Assembly: GCA_902797895.1 (NCBI GenBank)
Contig: CADBUS010000109.1
Span: 1 to 20,820 of the forward strand
Source of the DNA: an uncultured Bacteroidia bacterium
Lineage (GTDB): Bacteria > Bacteroidota > Bacteroidia > Bacteroidales > UBA932
DNA: 20,820 nt
Reading direction: 5' to 3'
Shown one piece after another: positions 1 to 6,593 of the stretch. The notes below the pieces were generated by a model. It saw nothing but the letters and a program-made list of their open reading frames with translations. It was not told where the DNA came from and ran no database searches. Both the position numbers and the translations under genes were made by a program. How positions within the stretch are numbered: position 1 is the stretch's first letter; each line of letters begins with the position of its first letter.

Positions 1-1
1 T

Positions 2-700
2 AGCAGCGCAGAGGAGCTTTTCTACGGCAGAGTTAAGGCGGAGTTTGTTCTGCCGCTTATGATTTACCGCGGAGAGTATAAAAGGTGCCTCTTTTCAATA
101 AAGTACAAGGGCAACAAAGGGCTTGGAATTGCGCTTGGTAAGATGCTCGGCAATACCCTCCTCTCTCTCCTCAGCGATAGGTTTTCCTCCTCAGCCACCG
201 CCCCAGCCCCCATAGACTACATAGTTCCTGTGCCGCTCCATTGGCGCAAGAGAATCAAAAGAGGCTACAATCAAGCCCACATTATTGCGCAAGGTATTGT
301 AAAGAGCTACCGCCAAAGAGGCTGCAAGCCCCCCGTAATACTCCATAGCCTTATCCGCCGCCGCGCCTTCACAGCCACCCAAACCACAAAAGATAGATTT
401 GAACGATGGAGAAATGTAGCCTCCGCCTTTCAGATAAACCGCAAGGCACTCAAACATTTGGAACGCTTACAAGCCGGCACACAAAAAGCCCCCCATCACT
501 CTACAAATGCAGCTTCCACAGCACACACAATCAATACAATACAGAAGACAAATGCTCCGCAAAGAGGCATCCCACACTTTCTTATAGTAGATGATGTACT
601 CACAACAGGTGCCACCATAGAGGCCTGCGCACAGGTACTGCTCCACTCACTCCCCTTCCCCTGCCACCTCAGCATCGCCACCCTCGCCTACGTACCATAA
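2..700 (+). CDS. comF: ComF family phosphoribosyltransferase (5' end outside window)
   Basis: This is a type I phosphoribosyltransferase-fold protein of the ComF/GntX family, which in competent bacteria takes part in DNA uptake; its role elsewhere is unclear. An ATG exists at 59, but the frame is open back to base 2 and the extra residues (EELFYGRVKAEFVLPL) read as the normal ComF segment before the YRGEYKR..IKYKGN block, so the true start, and the usual N-terminal zinc-finger cysteines, lie off the window. Counting from the ATG at 59, PVPLHWRKRIKRGYNQA (about 57-73) is a family block and VDDVLTTGAT (177-186) is the PRPP-binding loop. Between the NVASAF block and that loop lies a His/Thr/Gln/Ala-rich stretch (about 137-170) that looks longer than usual for the family. 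The gene is convergent with the dipeptidase, 21 bp away. Confidence 0.9.
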   Translation, partial: SSAEELFYGRVKAEFVLPLMIYRGEYKRCLFSIKYKGNKGLGIALGKMLGNTLLSLLSDRFSSSATAPAPIDYIVPVPLHWRKRIKRGYNQAHIIAQGIVKSYRQRGCKPPVILHSLIRRRAFTATQTTKDRFERWRNVASAFQINRKALKHLERLQAGTQKAPHHSTNAASTAHTINTIQKTNAPQRGIPHFLIVDDVLTTGATIEACAQVLLHSLPFPCHLSIATLAYVP

Positions 701-721
701 ATTCTCTTGCAATCTCCTCCT

Positions 722-2464
722 TTAATGTGTAGCATCGGCCGGATCCGGAGTCATCTCTTTGGAGATGGCATCAAGCCATTTTTGAGAGTAGCCCGGCTGG
801 TCAGGGAATACCGGATTATTCTCGTTGTAGATGGTTTTGAAAGAGCCGTCTGCATTCTGTTTCTTTACATTGCCATCTATATACTTAACCAGCAGATACT
901 CATCTAATTTCTTGAATTTCTTAAACATACGGTCTGCAAACTTGTTGCTCCACTCTGTAAGATAAGCCTTAACCTTATCTACAGCAGCCTTGTCGTTTGC
1001 GCCGCCGCTCTCACGCAAGATACGCTCCGCATTAGAATCAATTTCAGGTATAATCTTCAACGCTCCGTTCTCGTGCTCATCTATTGCCTTGCGCACCTCT
1101 GGAGCTACAAGATTATATCGCGAGTAAGCAAATTGAGCAATTCTGTTAAAGAGCCAGAATGCAGAGCTGTCTGAGTAGCGCACCATACTTCCGTTGCCCA
1201 CCTTAAAGCAGGTAGGAGCCTCCAGGCCGCTGGAGTAAACAGGTGTAAGCGAGCTTGTTGCAGTATCATCTACTCCAAACCAGATTATTCCGCCTACTAC
1301 ATCAGGCAGCCAACCTCTTGCCTGGCCAAGCAGCCAAAAGCCTGTCTGCTGCGTTGCTATTGAACGCTCAAATGTGTAGCTCTTGCCTTCAGATGATTTG
1401 AAACTCATTGGCCTCCAACGGTATGGAACTTCATACGGCCCTGCGCCCAAATCGTGACTGAAATCAAAAGGAGTATTTTCAAAGTGGTCTCTCATTGCAT
1501 CTGCCACATCCTTAACTGTGAGAGGGCGAGCCGGTTTGATATAGAGAGGCATTTTGTTTGCAGGGTTTGTTCCGGCTGCATAATCTACATAATCACTTGC
1601 AGGCTTATCTCCAATCATTCCGCCACCGAGTATATTAAAGAAGCTCCAAACCCTTGTCTCGCAGCCTCTTAATGTTCCAAAACTTGCAGGTGCGTATGCA
1701 TCGCAGAAGCTGAACTTCTCATCCGGTCCCTCATAAAATCCACTCTGGCGAGCAAACTTTATAACATCTTTGGAATAGATACAGTTCTCTGGATCATTCA
1801 ATGGGAAAGTATCTATACGTGAGCAGTTTGCGTGGCCAGAGATATATCCGTCAGGAATACGCACTGCAACCCAAACTGCGCCCTTGTTCTGATTTTTTCC
1901 ATTCTTATCCAGCTTCACCCCCTTGCCCACAATCTCCATAATCCAAGCCTCGTTCTTGTCTGCAATGGAGAATGATTCTCCGCTTGAACAGTAGCCGTAG
2001 CTATCCATCATTTCTGCGATAACCTTTATGGCCTCTCTTGCTGTCTTTGCCCTCTGGAGAGTGAGGTAAATAAGTGAGCCATAGTCTATTCCACCGGTAG
2101 TATCTATAAGCTCATTGCGCCCCCCAAAAGTGGTTTCTGTAATTATGAGCTGATGCTCGTTCATATTGCCGAGAGTGGAATAGGTCTGAGCTATCTGAGG
2201 TATATCCATAAGATAGCGGCCGCTATCCCACTCATATACCTGAATCATAGTACCCTTTGGCCATCTGCCGCCTTTATGATTATAGAGCTCTCCGTATGTA
2301 ACGTGTGAGTCTGCTGCGTATGTAACCATAACAGAGCCGTCTGCCGAAGCCCCTTTGGTAACTATAATGTTTGTACAAGCGTTGGAATCTGCTGAAAAGA
2401 AGGTAAATACTATCGCGAGTAACAATGCAATACCCTGTGCAGAAAAGTGTTTGTAAGATTTCAT
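722..2464 (-). CDS. Secreted C69-family dipeptidase
   Basis: A peptidase of MEROPS family C69 (PepD-like Ntn-hydrolase), which cleaves dipeptides after autoprocessing to expose an N-terminal cysteine. The frame is open to 2563, but I choose the ATG at 2464 (580 aa). The protein then starts MKSYKHF, followed by a hydrophobic signal peptide (residues 10-25) and SNACTNIIVTKGASADGS, in which Cys30 is the expected nucleophile directly after the cleavage site. A perfect TAnnTTTG promoter box at 2490-2497 lies inside the longer frame, which also argues against the upstream ATG. The conserved DSH segment of the family follows the cysteine region. The product should act in the periplasm or outside the cell on peptides. 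It is a single-gene unit. Confidence 0.9.
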   Translation of the reverse strand: MKSYKHFSAQGIALLLAIVFTFFSADSNACTNIIVTKGASADGSVMVTYAADSHVTYGELYNHKGGRWPKGTMIQVYEWDSGRYLMDIPQIAQTYSTLGNMNEHQLIITETTFGGRNELIDTTGGIDYGSLIYLTLQRAKTAREAIKVIAEMMDSYGYCSSGESFSIADKNEAWIMEIVGKGVKLDKNGKNQNKGAVWVAVRIPDGYISGHANCSRIDTFPLNDPENCIYSKDVIKFARQSGFYEGPDEKFSFCDAYAPASFGTLRGCETRVWSFFNILGGGMIGDKPASDYVDYAAGTNPANKMPLYIKPARPLTVKDVADAMRDHFENTPFDFSHDLGAGPYEVPYRWRPMSFKSSEGKSYTFERSIATQQTGFWLLGQARGWLPDVVGGIIWFGVDDTATSSLTPVYSSGLEAPTCFKVGNGSMVRYSDSSAFWLFNRIAQFAYSRYNLVAPEVRKAIDEHENGALKIIPEIDSNAERILRESGGANDKAAVDKVKAYLTEWSNKFADRMFKKFKKLDEYLLVKYIDGNVKKQNADGSFKTIYNENNPVFPDQPGYSQKWLDAISKEMTPDPADATH

Positions 2465-2489
2465 ATAATTTTTGTTATTATGTTTCCTA

Positions 2490-2497
2490 CAAAAATA
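2490..2497 (-). promoter_or_regulatory. Promoter -7 box for the C69 dipeptidase
   Basis: On the minus strand the sequence reads TATTTTTG, a full match to the Bacteroidota -7 consensus TAnnTTTG, with a T-rich stretch about 20 bp upstream where the weak -33 element is expected. Transcription would start near 2484, giving a leader of about 20 nt before the ATG at 2464. Confidence 0.6.
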
Positions 2498-2578
2498 TGA
2501 AAAATGATTTGCAGAATAAAAATAGTTCTTATAATTCTGCATCTGTACGAAAAGATAAAACAATAAGAATTTGAATAT

Positions 2579-2586
2579 TAGATTTG
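2579..2586 (+). promoter_or_regulatory. Candidate promoter -7 box ahead of an intergenic terminator
   Basis: TAGATTTG matches TAnnTTTG exactly. I see no good TTTG at the -33 distance. It would start a transcript near 2592 that runs into the hairpin terminator at 2631-2660, or through it into the ORF at 2698. Confidence 0.35.
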
Positions 2587-2591
2587 CGGGT

Positions 2592-2660
2592 CTATCCGTA
2601 AAAAACTATTTTTTTAAGCAAATTATTCAGGCCCCAAATAGTTGATTTGGGGCTATTTTT
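2592..2660 (+). ncRNA. Candidate small RNA or terminated leader
   Basis: This stretch of about 70 nt lies between a perfect TAnnTTTG box (2579-2586) and a strong intrinsic terminator (2631-2660), with no ORF of its own and no plus-strand gene upstream that the terminator could serve. It also contains an A-run/T-run inverted repeat (about 2600-2616). It could be an independent small RNA or an attenuated leader for the ORF at 2698. I do not recognise a known RNA family. Confidence 0.25.
2631..2660 (+). terminator. Intrinsic terminator (plus strand)
   Basis: GCCCCAAAT (2631-2639) pairs perfectly with ATTTGGGGC (2645-2653) over a 5-nt loop and is followed by TATTTTT. The opposite strand has no T-run after the stem, so it works only in the plus direction, although the nearest gene to its left is transcribed away from it. 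Confidence 0.7.
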
Positions 2661-2697
2661 ATCTCACCTTGTAATAATTTAATAAAGAGAGGTGGGT

Positions 2698-2964
2698 ATG
2701 GGAACTTTTTCTACGACACAGCAACAGCAACAAATACTTGCTTTTGCATACATCCCTAAGTATGATTTAGCTTTTCAAGCTCTGGCAGATATGGCTGATC
2801 CGGAAGAGTGGGATTTTTCTAACTCTCCCAACCCCGATTTAGCACTTGTCGCACATAAAATAGACAACACCACATATACCGCCAGAACTTGCCTTAGTCT
2901 TAAAATGGCTTATAATAATGCCCGATTAATCGTTAAGCCACAAAGTTCTTGGCTGAAACCTTAG
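2698..2964 (+). CDS. Orphan small protein, first half resembling the start of DUF3825
   Basis: An 88-aa ORF from the ATG at 2698, preceded by a fair Shine-Dalgarno sequence (AGAGAGG, 2687-2692 region); an in-frame GTG at 2692 is an alternative start. I do not recognise a function. The segment FAYIPKYDLAFQALADMADP followed by EEWDF recalls, from memory, the N-terminal edge of DUF3825 domains, but the expected continuation is missing in this frame and I could not find it in the others, so this may be a remnant of a longer gene. After residue 50 the sequence is unremarkable (TYTARTCLSLKMAYNNARL). Codon choice (CGA, GTC, TTA, TCT, CTT) looks less like the neighbours. It lies behind a terminator hairpin. 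It may be a pseudogene or not be expressed. Confidence 0.4.
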   Translation: MGTFSTTQQQQQILAFAYIPKYDLAFQALADMADPEEWDFSNSPNPDLALVAHKIDNTTYTARTCLSLKMAYNNARLIVKPQSSWLKP

Positions 2965-3016
2965 TGCCATTTAGGTTAATTTCTTAAATTCGTGGCGGTA
3001 AACATTGTGTTAGAAA

Positions 3017-3472
3017 ATGAAATTCAAATCTTTTTTAATAGTTCTGATGGCCGCTGCAATGGTGGCAATATGCTCATCTACCGCTTTTGCACAGCAAGGA
3101 GGTGAGAATAAGATGCCTGAGCCGGAAGAGTTGGCTTCCAAGCAGTTCAAGGCCCTAAAGAGCAGAATGGAGAGCTACAAACAACCCCTAACCCCTGCTC
3201 AAGAGTTTTATGTAGATTCTATACTGCTTGCCCACTACACCGGAGTGAGGAGCTCGTTTGAAGATTTGCACAAATCTGGAATGAACAGTGAGGGCATATA
3301 TCTGAAAAGCAGCGAGTTATGGCAAGAGAAAACCCGCGCAGCAATGCAGAAGTTTCTTTCTGAGCAGCAGTACATTATATTTTTACGCTCCATAGGCAAA
3401 GGGCGGGAATACAAGAGAGGCAAGGATGGAAAGTTCTACCTAAAATCTGAACTGAAAGGCAAAAAAGAGTAA
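3017..3472 (+). CDS. Small secreted helical protein of unknown function
   Basis: 151 aa with a clear Sec signal peptide: basic MKFK, a hydrophobic core (residues 5-20) and a likely cleavage at AFA/QQ near residue 25. The mature part is short, charged and predicted to be mostly helical, with LTPAQEFYVDSILLAHY in the middle and a strongly basic C-terminus (KGREYKRGKDGKFYLKSELKGKKE). The general layout is like small Bacteroidales envelope proteins, but I cannot assign a family or a function. The next gene, cdaA, starts 40 bp downstream with no terminator between them, so the two are probably co-transcribed. A weak promoter-like TAAATTCG lies upstream near 2986. Confidence 0.7.
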   Translation: MKFKSFLIVLMAAAMVAICSSTAFAQQGGENKMPEPEELASKQFKALKSRMESYKQPLTPAQEFYVDSILLAHYTGVRSSFEDLHKSGMNSEGIYLKSSELWQEKTRAAMQKFLSEQQYIIFLRSIGKGREYKRGKDGKFYLKSELKGKKE

Positions 3473-3499
3473 TTAAAAAAGTTGCAGCAGAGTAGCAAA

Positions 3500-3506
3500 A
3501 AGGAGG
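3500..3506 (+). promoter_or_regulatory. Strong Shine-Dalgarno site fixing the cdaA GTG start
   Basis: AAGGAGG is followed by a 6-nt spacer and GTG at 3513. Such a complete Shine-Dalgarno sequence is uncommon in this window and supports the non-ATG start. Confidence 0.7.
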
Positions 3507-3512
3507 TTCACA

Positions 3513-4298
3513 GTGTTGGATTTTATAAATATTCATCTGATAGATATACTCGACATTATTTTAGTTGGGTTGCTTATCTTTCAGATATACAAGCTGATAA
3601 GAGGTACTGCGGCTATGAGCATATTTGTGGGAATAATCGTTCTATACTTTATATGGCTCATTGTTAAGACTTTACGGATGGAGCTGCTCTCTGCAATAAT
3701 GGGGCAGGTATTGGGAGTTGGTGTGTTGGCAATTATCATCATCTTCCAACAGGAGATACGCCGCTTTCTTATTCACTTGGGTAACAACTCTTTGCATACA
3801 GGCAAAAAGAACGCCATAACTCGTAAGCTCTTTGGAGGCCGCTCACGCGTTGTCTCTTTGGATACTTTGGAGCAACTCACCCAGGCGGTAAGCAAAATGA
3901 GTGAGACAAAAACAGGTGCGCTTATTGTAATGATAAATCGCTCATCGCTTGAATTTGTGATAGAGACAGGAGACCGTATAGATGCCAATGTAAACAAGCG
4001 GCTGATAGAGAATATCTTTTTTAAGAACTCTCCTCTTCACGATGGGGCGCTCATTATGAGCACAACCAAATTGATAGCAGCACGCTGCACCCTCCCTATA
4101 ACCGAGCGGCAGGATATTCCACCTCAATATGGAATGCGCCACAGGGCCGCCATCGGAATCTCTGAACAGAGCGATGCCGCCGTAATTGTAGTTTCTGAAG
4201 AGACCGGAGGAATCTCCTTCATACAAGACGGAGAGCTCAAAACCATCACAAGCATCACCGAACTCCGCATAGCAATAGAAAACTGCTACTCCCAATAG
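3513..4298 (+). CDS. cdaA: Diadenylate cyclase CdaA (c-di-AMP synthase)
   Basis: A membrane-bound diadenylate cyclase that makes the second messenger c-di-AMP from two ATP. The 261-aa protein has three hydrophobic helices in the first ~95 residues, a short basic linker (FQQEIRRFLIHLG), and a DAC (DisA_N) domain from about residue 110. The two diagnostic motifs are intact: DGA at 177-179 (LHDGALIM) and RHR at 209-211 (GMRHRAAIG). The start is GTG at 3513, chosen for its AAGGAGG site and because MLDFINIH.. matches the usual CdaA N-terminus. The cdaR and glmM partners found beside cdaA in Firmicutes are not here. The gene likely shares a transcript with the upstream secreted protein. Confidence 0.95.
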   Translation: MLDFINIHLIDILDIILVGLLIFQIYKLIRGTAAMSIFVGIIVLYFIWLIVKTLRMELLSAIMGQVLGVGVLAIIIIFQQEIRRFLIHLGNNSLHTGKKNAITRKLFGGRSRVVSLDTLEQLTQAVSKMSETKTGALIVMINRSSLEFVIETGDRIDANVNKRLIENIFFKNSPLHDGALIMSTTKLIAARCTLPITERQDIPPQYGMRHRAAIGISEQSDAAVIVVSEETGGISFIQDGELKTITSITELRIAIENCYSQ

Positions 4299-4339
4299 AT
4301 TCTTCGCCCTACCCCAGCCGGAAAACAAATTCTTATTCT

Positions 4340-4347
4340 TACTTTTG
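4340..4347 (+). promoter_or_regulatory. Promoter -7 box of the SUI1-DUF4271-hemD-rnpA/yidD operon
   Basis: TACTTTTG matches TAnnTTTG exactly and sits 19 bp before the ATG at 4367, giving a predicted leader of about 14 nt. The four genes downstream are separated by 1-9 bp, so this is the likely operon promoter. Confidence 0.6.
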
Positions 4348-4366
4348 TAGTTACATAAGGCAGAAT

Positions 4367-4723
4367 ATGGCAAAAAAAGAGAACAGTTGGAAGAAAAGGG
4401 AGGGGGTGGTTTTCTCCACCAACCCTAACTTTAACTATAATGAACCGTCTGATAACGAGAGCGTTGCTGAAACACTTCCGCCACAGATGCAGAACCTTGT
4501 TGTGAGTATGGAACGGAGCGGCCGAGCAGGCAAACAGGTTACAATTGTAAAAAAGTTTGTTGGCTCAGATGAGGCTCTTACCGATTTGGGCAAGACTCTG
4601 AAAACCAAGTGCGGAGTGGGAGGAAGCGTTAAGGAGGGAGAGATTATTCTGCAGGGAGACTGCCGCGATAAGGCAGTTGCTTTGCTAACGCAGATGGGCT
4701 ATAAGGCAAAACGCGGAAACTAA
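4367..4723 (+). CDS. SUI1/eIF1-family translation factor (YciH-like)
   Basis: 118 aa with a basic N-terminus and a SUI1 domain from about residue 40. The family pattern is clear: MERSGRAGKQVTIVKKFVG, then LGKTLKTKCGVGGSVKEGEI with the GxGGS loop, and IILQGDCRDKAVALLTQMGY at the end. Bacterial SUI1 proteins are relatives of eukaryotic eIF1 and bind the small ribosomal subunit, but their role in bacteria is not settled. It is the first gene of a tight operon with the DUF4271, HemD-like and RnpA-YidD genes; the next start codon is 9 bp after its stop. Confidence 0.9.
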   Translation: MAKKENSWKKREGVVFSTNPNFNYNEPSDNESVAETLPPQMQNLVVSMERSGRAGKQVTIVKKFVGSDEALTDLGKTLKTKCGVGGSVKEGEIILQGDCRDKAVALLTQMGYKAKRGN

Positions 4724-4732
4724 GAGGCGGCT

Positions 4733-5401
4733 ATGTTTGATATGTTGGGCAACAGCTTTGAGAATTTTACCAATTTGGGGGTTGTGGTTTTACTGCTAAT
4801 CCTCTTTGTTGCCACAATGAACTATATCTATGAGGGGGTGGCAGAATCATTTGAGGCAACACTCAACAGCCGCCGCCAAGAGGAGATTGAAAACGACCTC
4901 ACCCAACGCCGCAGCCGCGATATTGCAGCCTCTCTGACAACACTAATCGCCCTCTTTTGCTTTATCTATACGGCAGATTTTCAGATTCTTAGCGAGAGCA
5001 GGTTCTCCCTGCCGCAGCAGACTATGCCCGCCTCAGTAAACTTTATTGCAGTAGTTTTGCTGATACTCTTCTATCTGATACTCCGCTGGGCTGTGCTAAA
5101 AACATTAGACTATGTAAATCAAACCGGCATATTCTCTTTTATAAACCGCACAAGCAGAATCTACATTACCATATCTTCTGTAGCTGTAATTGTGGGTGCA
5201 ATTATAAACTATATGCTGCACAACAATGTTCCCAACTTCTTTCTCTTTTGGGGATTGGTTGTTATGGGAATTGCCTGGCTGCTCTATATCGCAACCGTTA
5301 CAAAACTGCTTATAAAAAACAAATTTTCTATTTTTTTCTACATTTTATATCTTTGCACCCTTGAAATTTTACCGGTTGTTTTGCTCTTAAAAGCAATTTG
5401 A
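4733..5401 (+). CDS. DUF4271 integral membrane protein
   Basis: A 222-aa polytopic membrane protein with about six hydrophobic helices (near residues 15-33, 60-80, 100-122, 137-160, 168-188 and 197-220) and a charged loop (SRRQEEIENDLTQRRSRD) after the first. The position directly before a hemD-like gene and rnpA/yidD is the standard Bacteroidota context of DUF4271 proteins, on which the call partly rests. No catalytic motif is visible and the function is unknown. The HemD-like gene starts one base after the stop codon, so translation is probably coupled. Confidence 0.75.
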   Translation: MFDMLGNSFENFTNLGVVVLLLILFVATMNYIYEGVAESFEATLNSRRQEEIENDLTQRRSRDIAASLTTLIALFCFIYTADFQILSESRFSLPQQTMPASVNFIAVVLLILFYLILRWAVLKTLDYVNQTGIFSFINRTSRIYITISSVAVIVGAIINYMLHNNVPNFFLFWGLVVMGIAWLLYIATVTKLLIKNKFSIFFYILYLCTLEILPVVLLLKAI

Positions 5402-5402
5402 A

Positions 5403-6584
5403 ATGAAGATACAGAGAATTTTAATAGCACAGCCTGGGCAAGCAAGTGCAAACCCAAGCTATGCGCATCTTATTAACAAATACGGAGTTAAGATAGATTT
5501 TCAGCCCTTTTTCAGTATGATTCCTCTCACCACGAGAGAGTTTATGACTCAAAAGGTAAATATTCCGGACTACAGCGCTATAGTATTTTCATCCAAAGGG
5601 GCCATAGATGCTTTCTTTAAGCTCTGTGCCGATATGAGAATAAAAATGCCCGATTCTCAGAAGTATTTCTGCACCTCAGAGAGCATATCATACTATCTGC
5701 AAAAGCATATCATATACAGAAAGAGGAAGATATTTTTTGGAGATGGCTCATTTGCCTCTGTAGTTAAGCTGGCGCGGTTAGACAAGCATAAAAATGAGAG
5801 ATTTTTGATTGCTACTCCCGATACCTCATACCCTGAGTGGATTGCAATGTTCAAGATGGCAGGTCTTAACTTTGCATCTGCGGTTGTAGCAAAGTTTGTA
5901 CACAACAACATAAAAAACATAAAACTTACGGACTATCAGCTGGTTGCACTCTATAACAGTTTGGATATTAGCTCATTAAAGGAGAATTTCCCAGACTTTA
6001 AGCAGAATGGTACCAAGTTCATTGCATTTAGCTCCGGAGTTAGAAAGGCTATGCAGGAGGCCGGCCTCAACTACACAATAACAGGGCCTACCAAGGAGTT
6101 GCCATCTATGGCAAACGCCATAGAGAAACTTATAAACGAGCCAAATTTTGTGCAGACAGAGCTGCCGCAAGAGCCTGTAAAAGTGCCGTTTGTATTAGAG
6201 GAGCCAAAGAGAAGGCGCAGCTCCAAAAAGAGCGAGCCTCAGCCCAAAGAGAAGAGTGCTCCAAAGGCTGCTGCAACGGCTGTAAAAAAAGCTGCAACGG
6301 CAAAGAAAGCCGCACCGGCAGCTAAAAAAGCCGCACCTGCTGCAAAAAAGGCCACACCGGTAAAGAAAGCCGCAACGCCTGCAAAAAAGGCCACGCCGGT
6401 AAAGAAAGCCGCAACGCCTGCAAGAAAAGCTACGCCGGTAAAGAAAGCCGCAACAGCTGCAAAAAAGGCTGCGTCGGTAAAGAAAGCTGCAACAGCTGCA
6501 AAAAAGGCTGCGCCGGCTAAAAAAGCTACGCTGGCTAAAAAGAGTACGGCAGCCAAAAAGCCTACTGCAACCAAGAAGAAATAG
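5403..6584 (+). CDS. hemD: HemD-like uroporphyrinogen-III synthase domain with a Lys/Ala-rich tail
   Basis: The first ~245 residues are a uroporphyrinogen-III synthase-like fold; that enzyme cyclises hydroxymethylbilane in tetrapyrrole synthesis. Visible landmarks are the opening IQRILIAQPGQ, AIVFSSKGAIDAFF (about 59-72), FLIATPDTSYPEW and FIAFSSGVRKAMQEAGL followed by TITGPTKELPSMANAI. The rest, from about residue 264 to 393, is a tail of KKA(A/T)P-type repeats with almost no acidic residues after about 285, resembling the C-terminus of histone H1. The normal length is 240-260 aa, so the tail adds roughly half again. DUF4271 lies 1 bp upstream and rnpA-yidD 9 bp downstream. In Bacteroidota this position keeps a hemD-like gene even where haem synthesis is incomplete, so catalysis is not certain. 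Confidence 0.85.
   Translation: MKIQRILIAQPGQASANPSYAHLINKYGVKIDFQPFFSMIPLTTREFMTQKVNIPDYSAIVFSSKGAIDAFFKLCADMRIKMPDSQKYFCTSESISYYLQKHIIYRKRKIFFGDGSFASVVKLARLDKHKNERFLIATPDTSYPEWIAMFKMAGLNFASAVVAKFVHNNIKNIKLTDYQLVALYNSLDISSLKENFPDFKQNGTKFIAFSSGVRKAMQEAGLNYTITGPTKELPSMANAIEKLINEPNFVQTELPQEPVKVPFVLEEPKRRRSSKKSEPQPKEKSAPKAAATAVKKAATAKKAAPAAKKAAPAAKKATPVKKAATPAKKATPVKKAATPARKATPVKKAATAAKKAASVKKAATAAKKAAPAKKATLAKKSTAAKKPTATKKK
6360..6515 (+). repeat. 39-bp tandem repeat, four units, in the hemD tail
   Basis: Four successive 39-bp units (6360-6398, 6399-6437, 6438-6476, 6477-6515) each encode 13 residues of the form VKKAA(T)xA(K/R)KAxx and open with GTAAAGAAAG. The first two differ at few positions and the last two share further changes (ACAGCTGC in place of ACGCCTGC). 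Less regular KKA repeats extend to both sides (about 6270-6580). Confidence 0.9.
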
Positions 6585-6593
6585 GCAAAACAG

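Noticed and set aside
2465..2563. N-terminal extension of the C69 dipeptidase
   Set aside because: The extra 33 residues precede the signal peptide, contain no targeting sense, and the promoter box lies within them.
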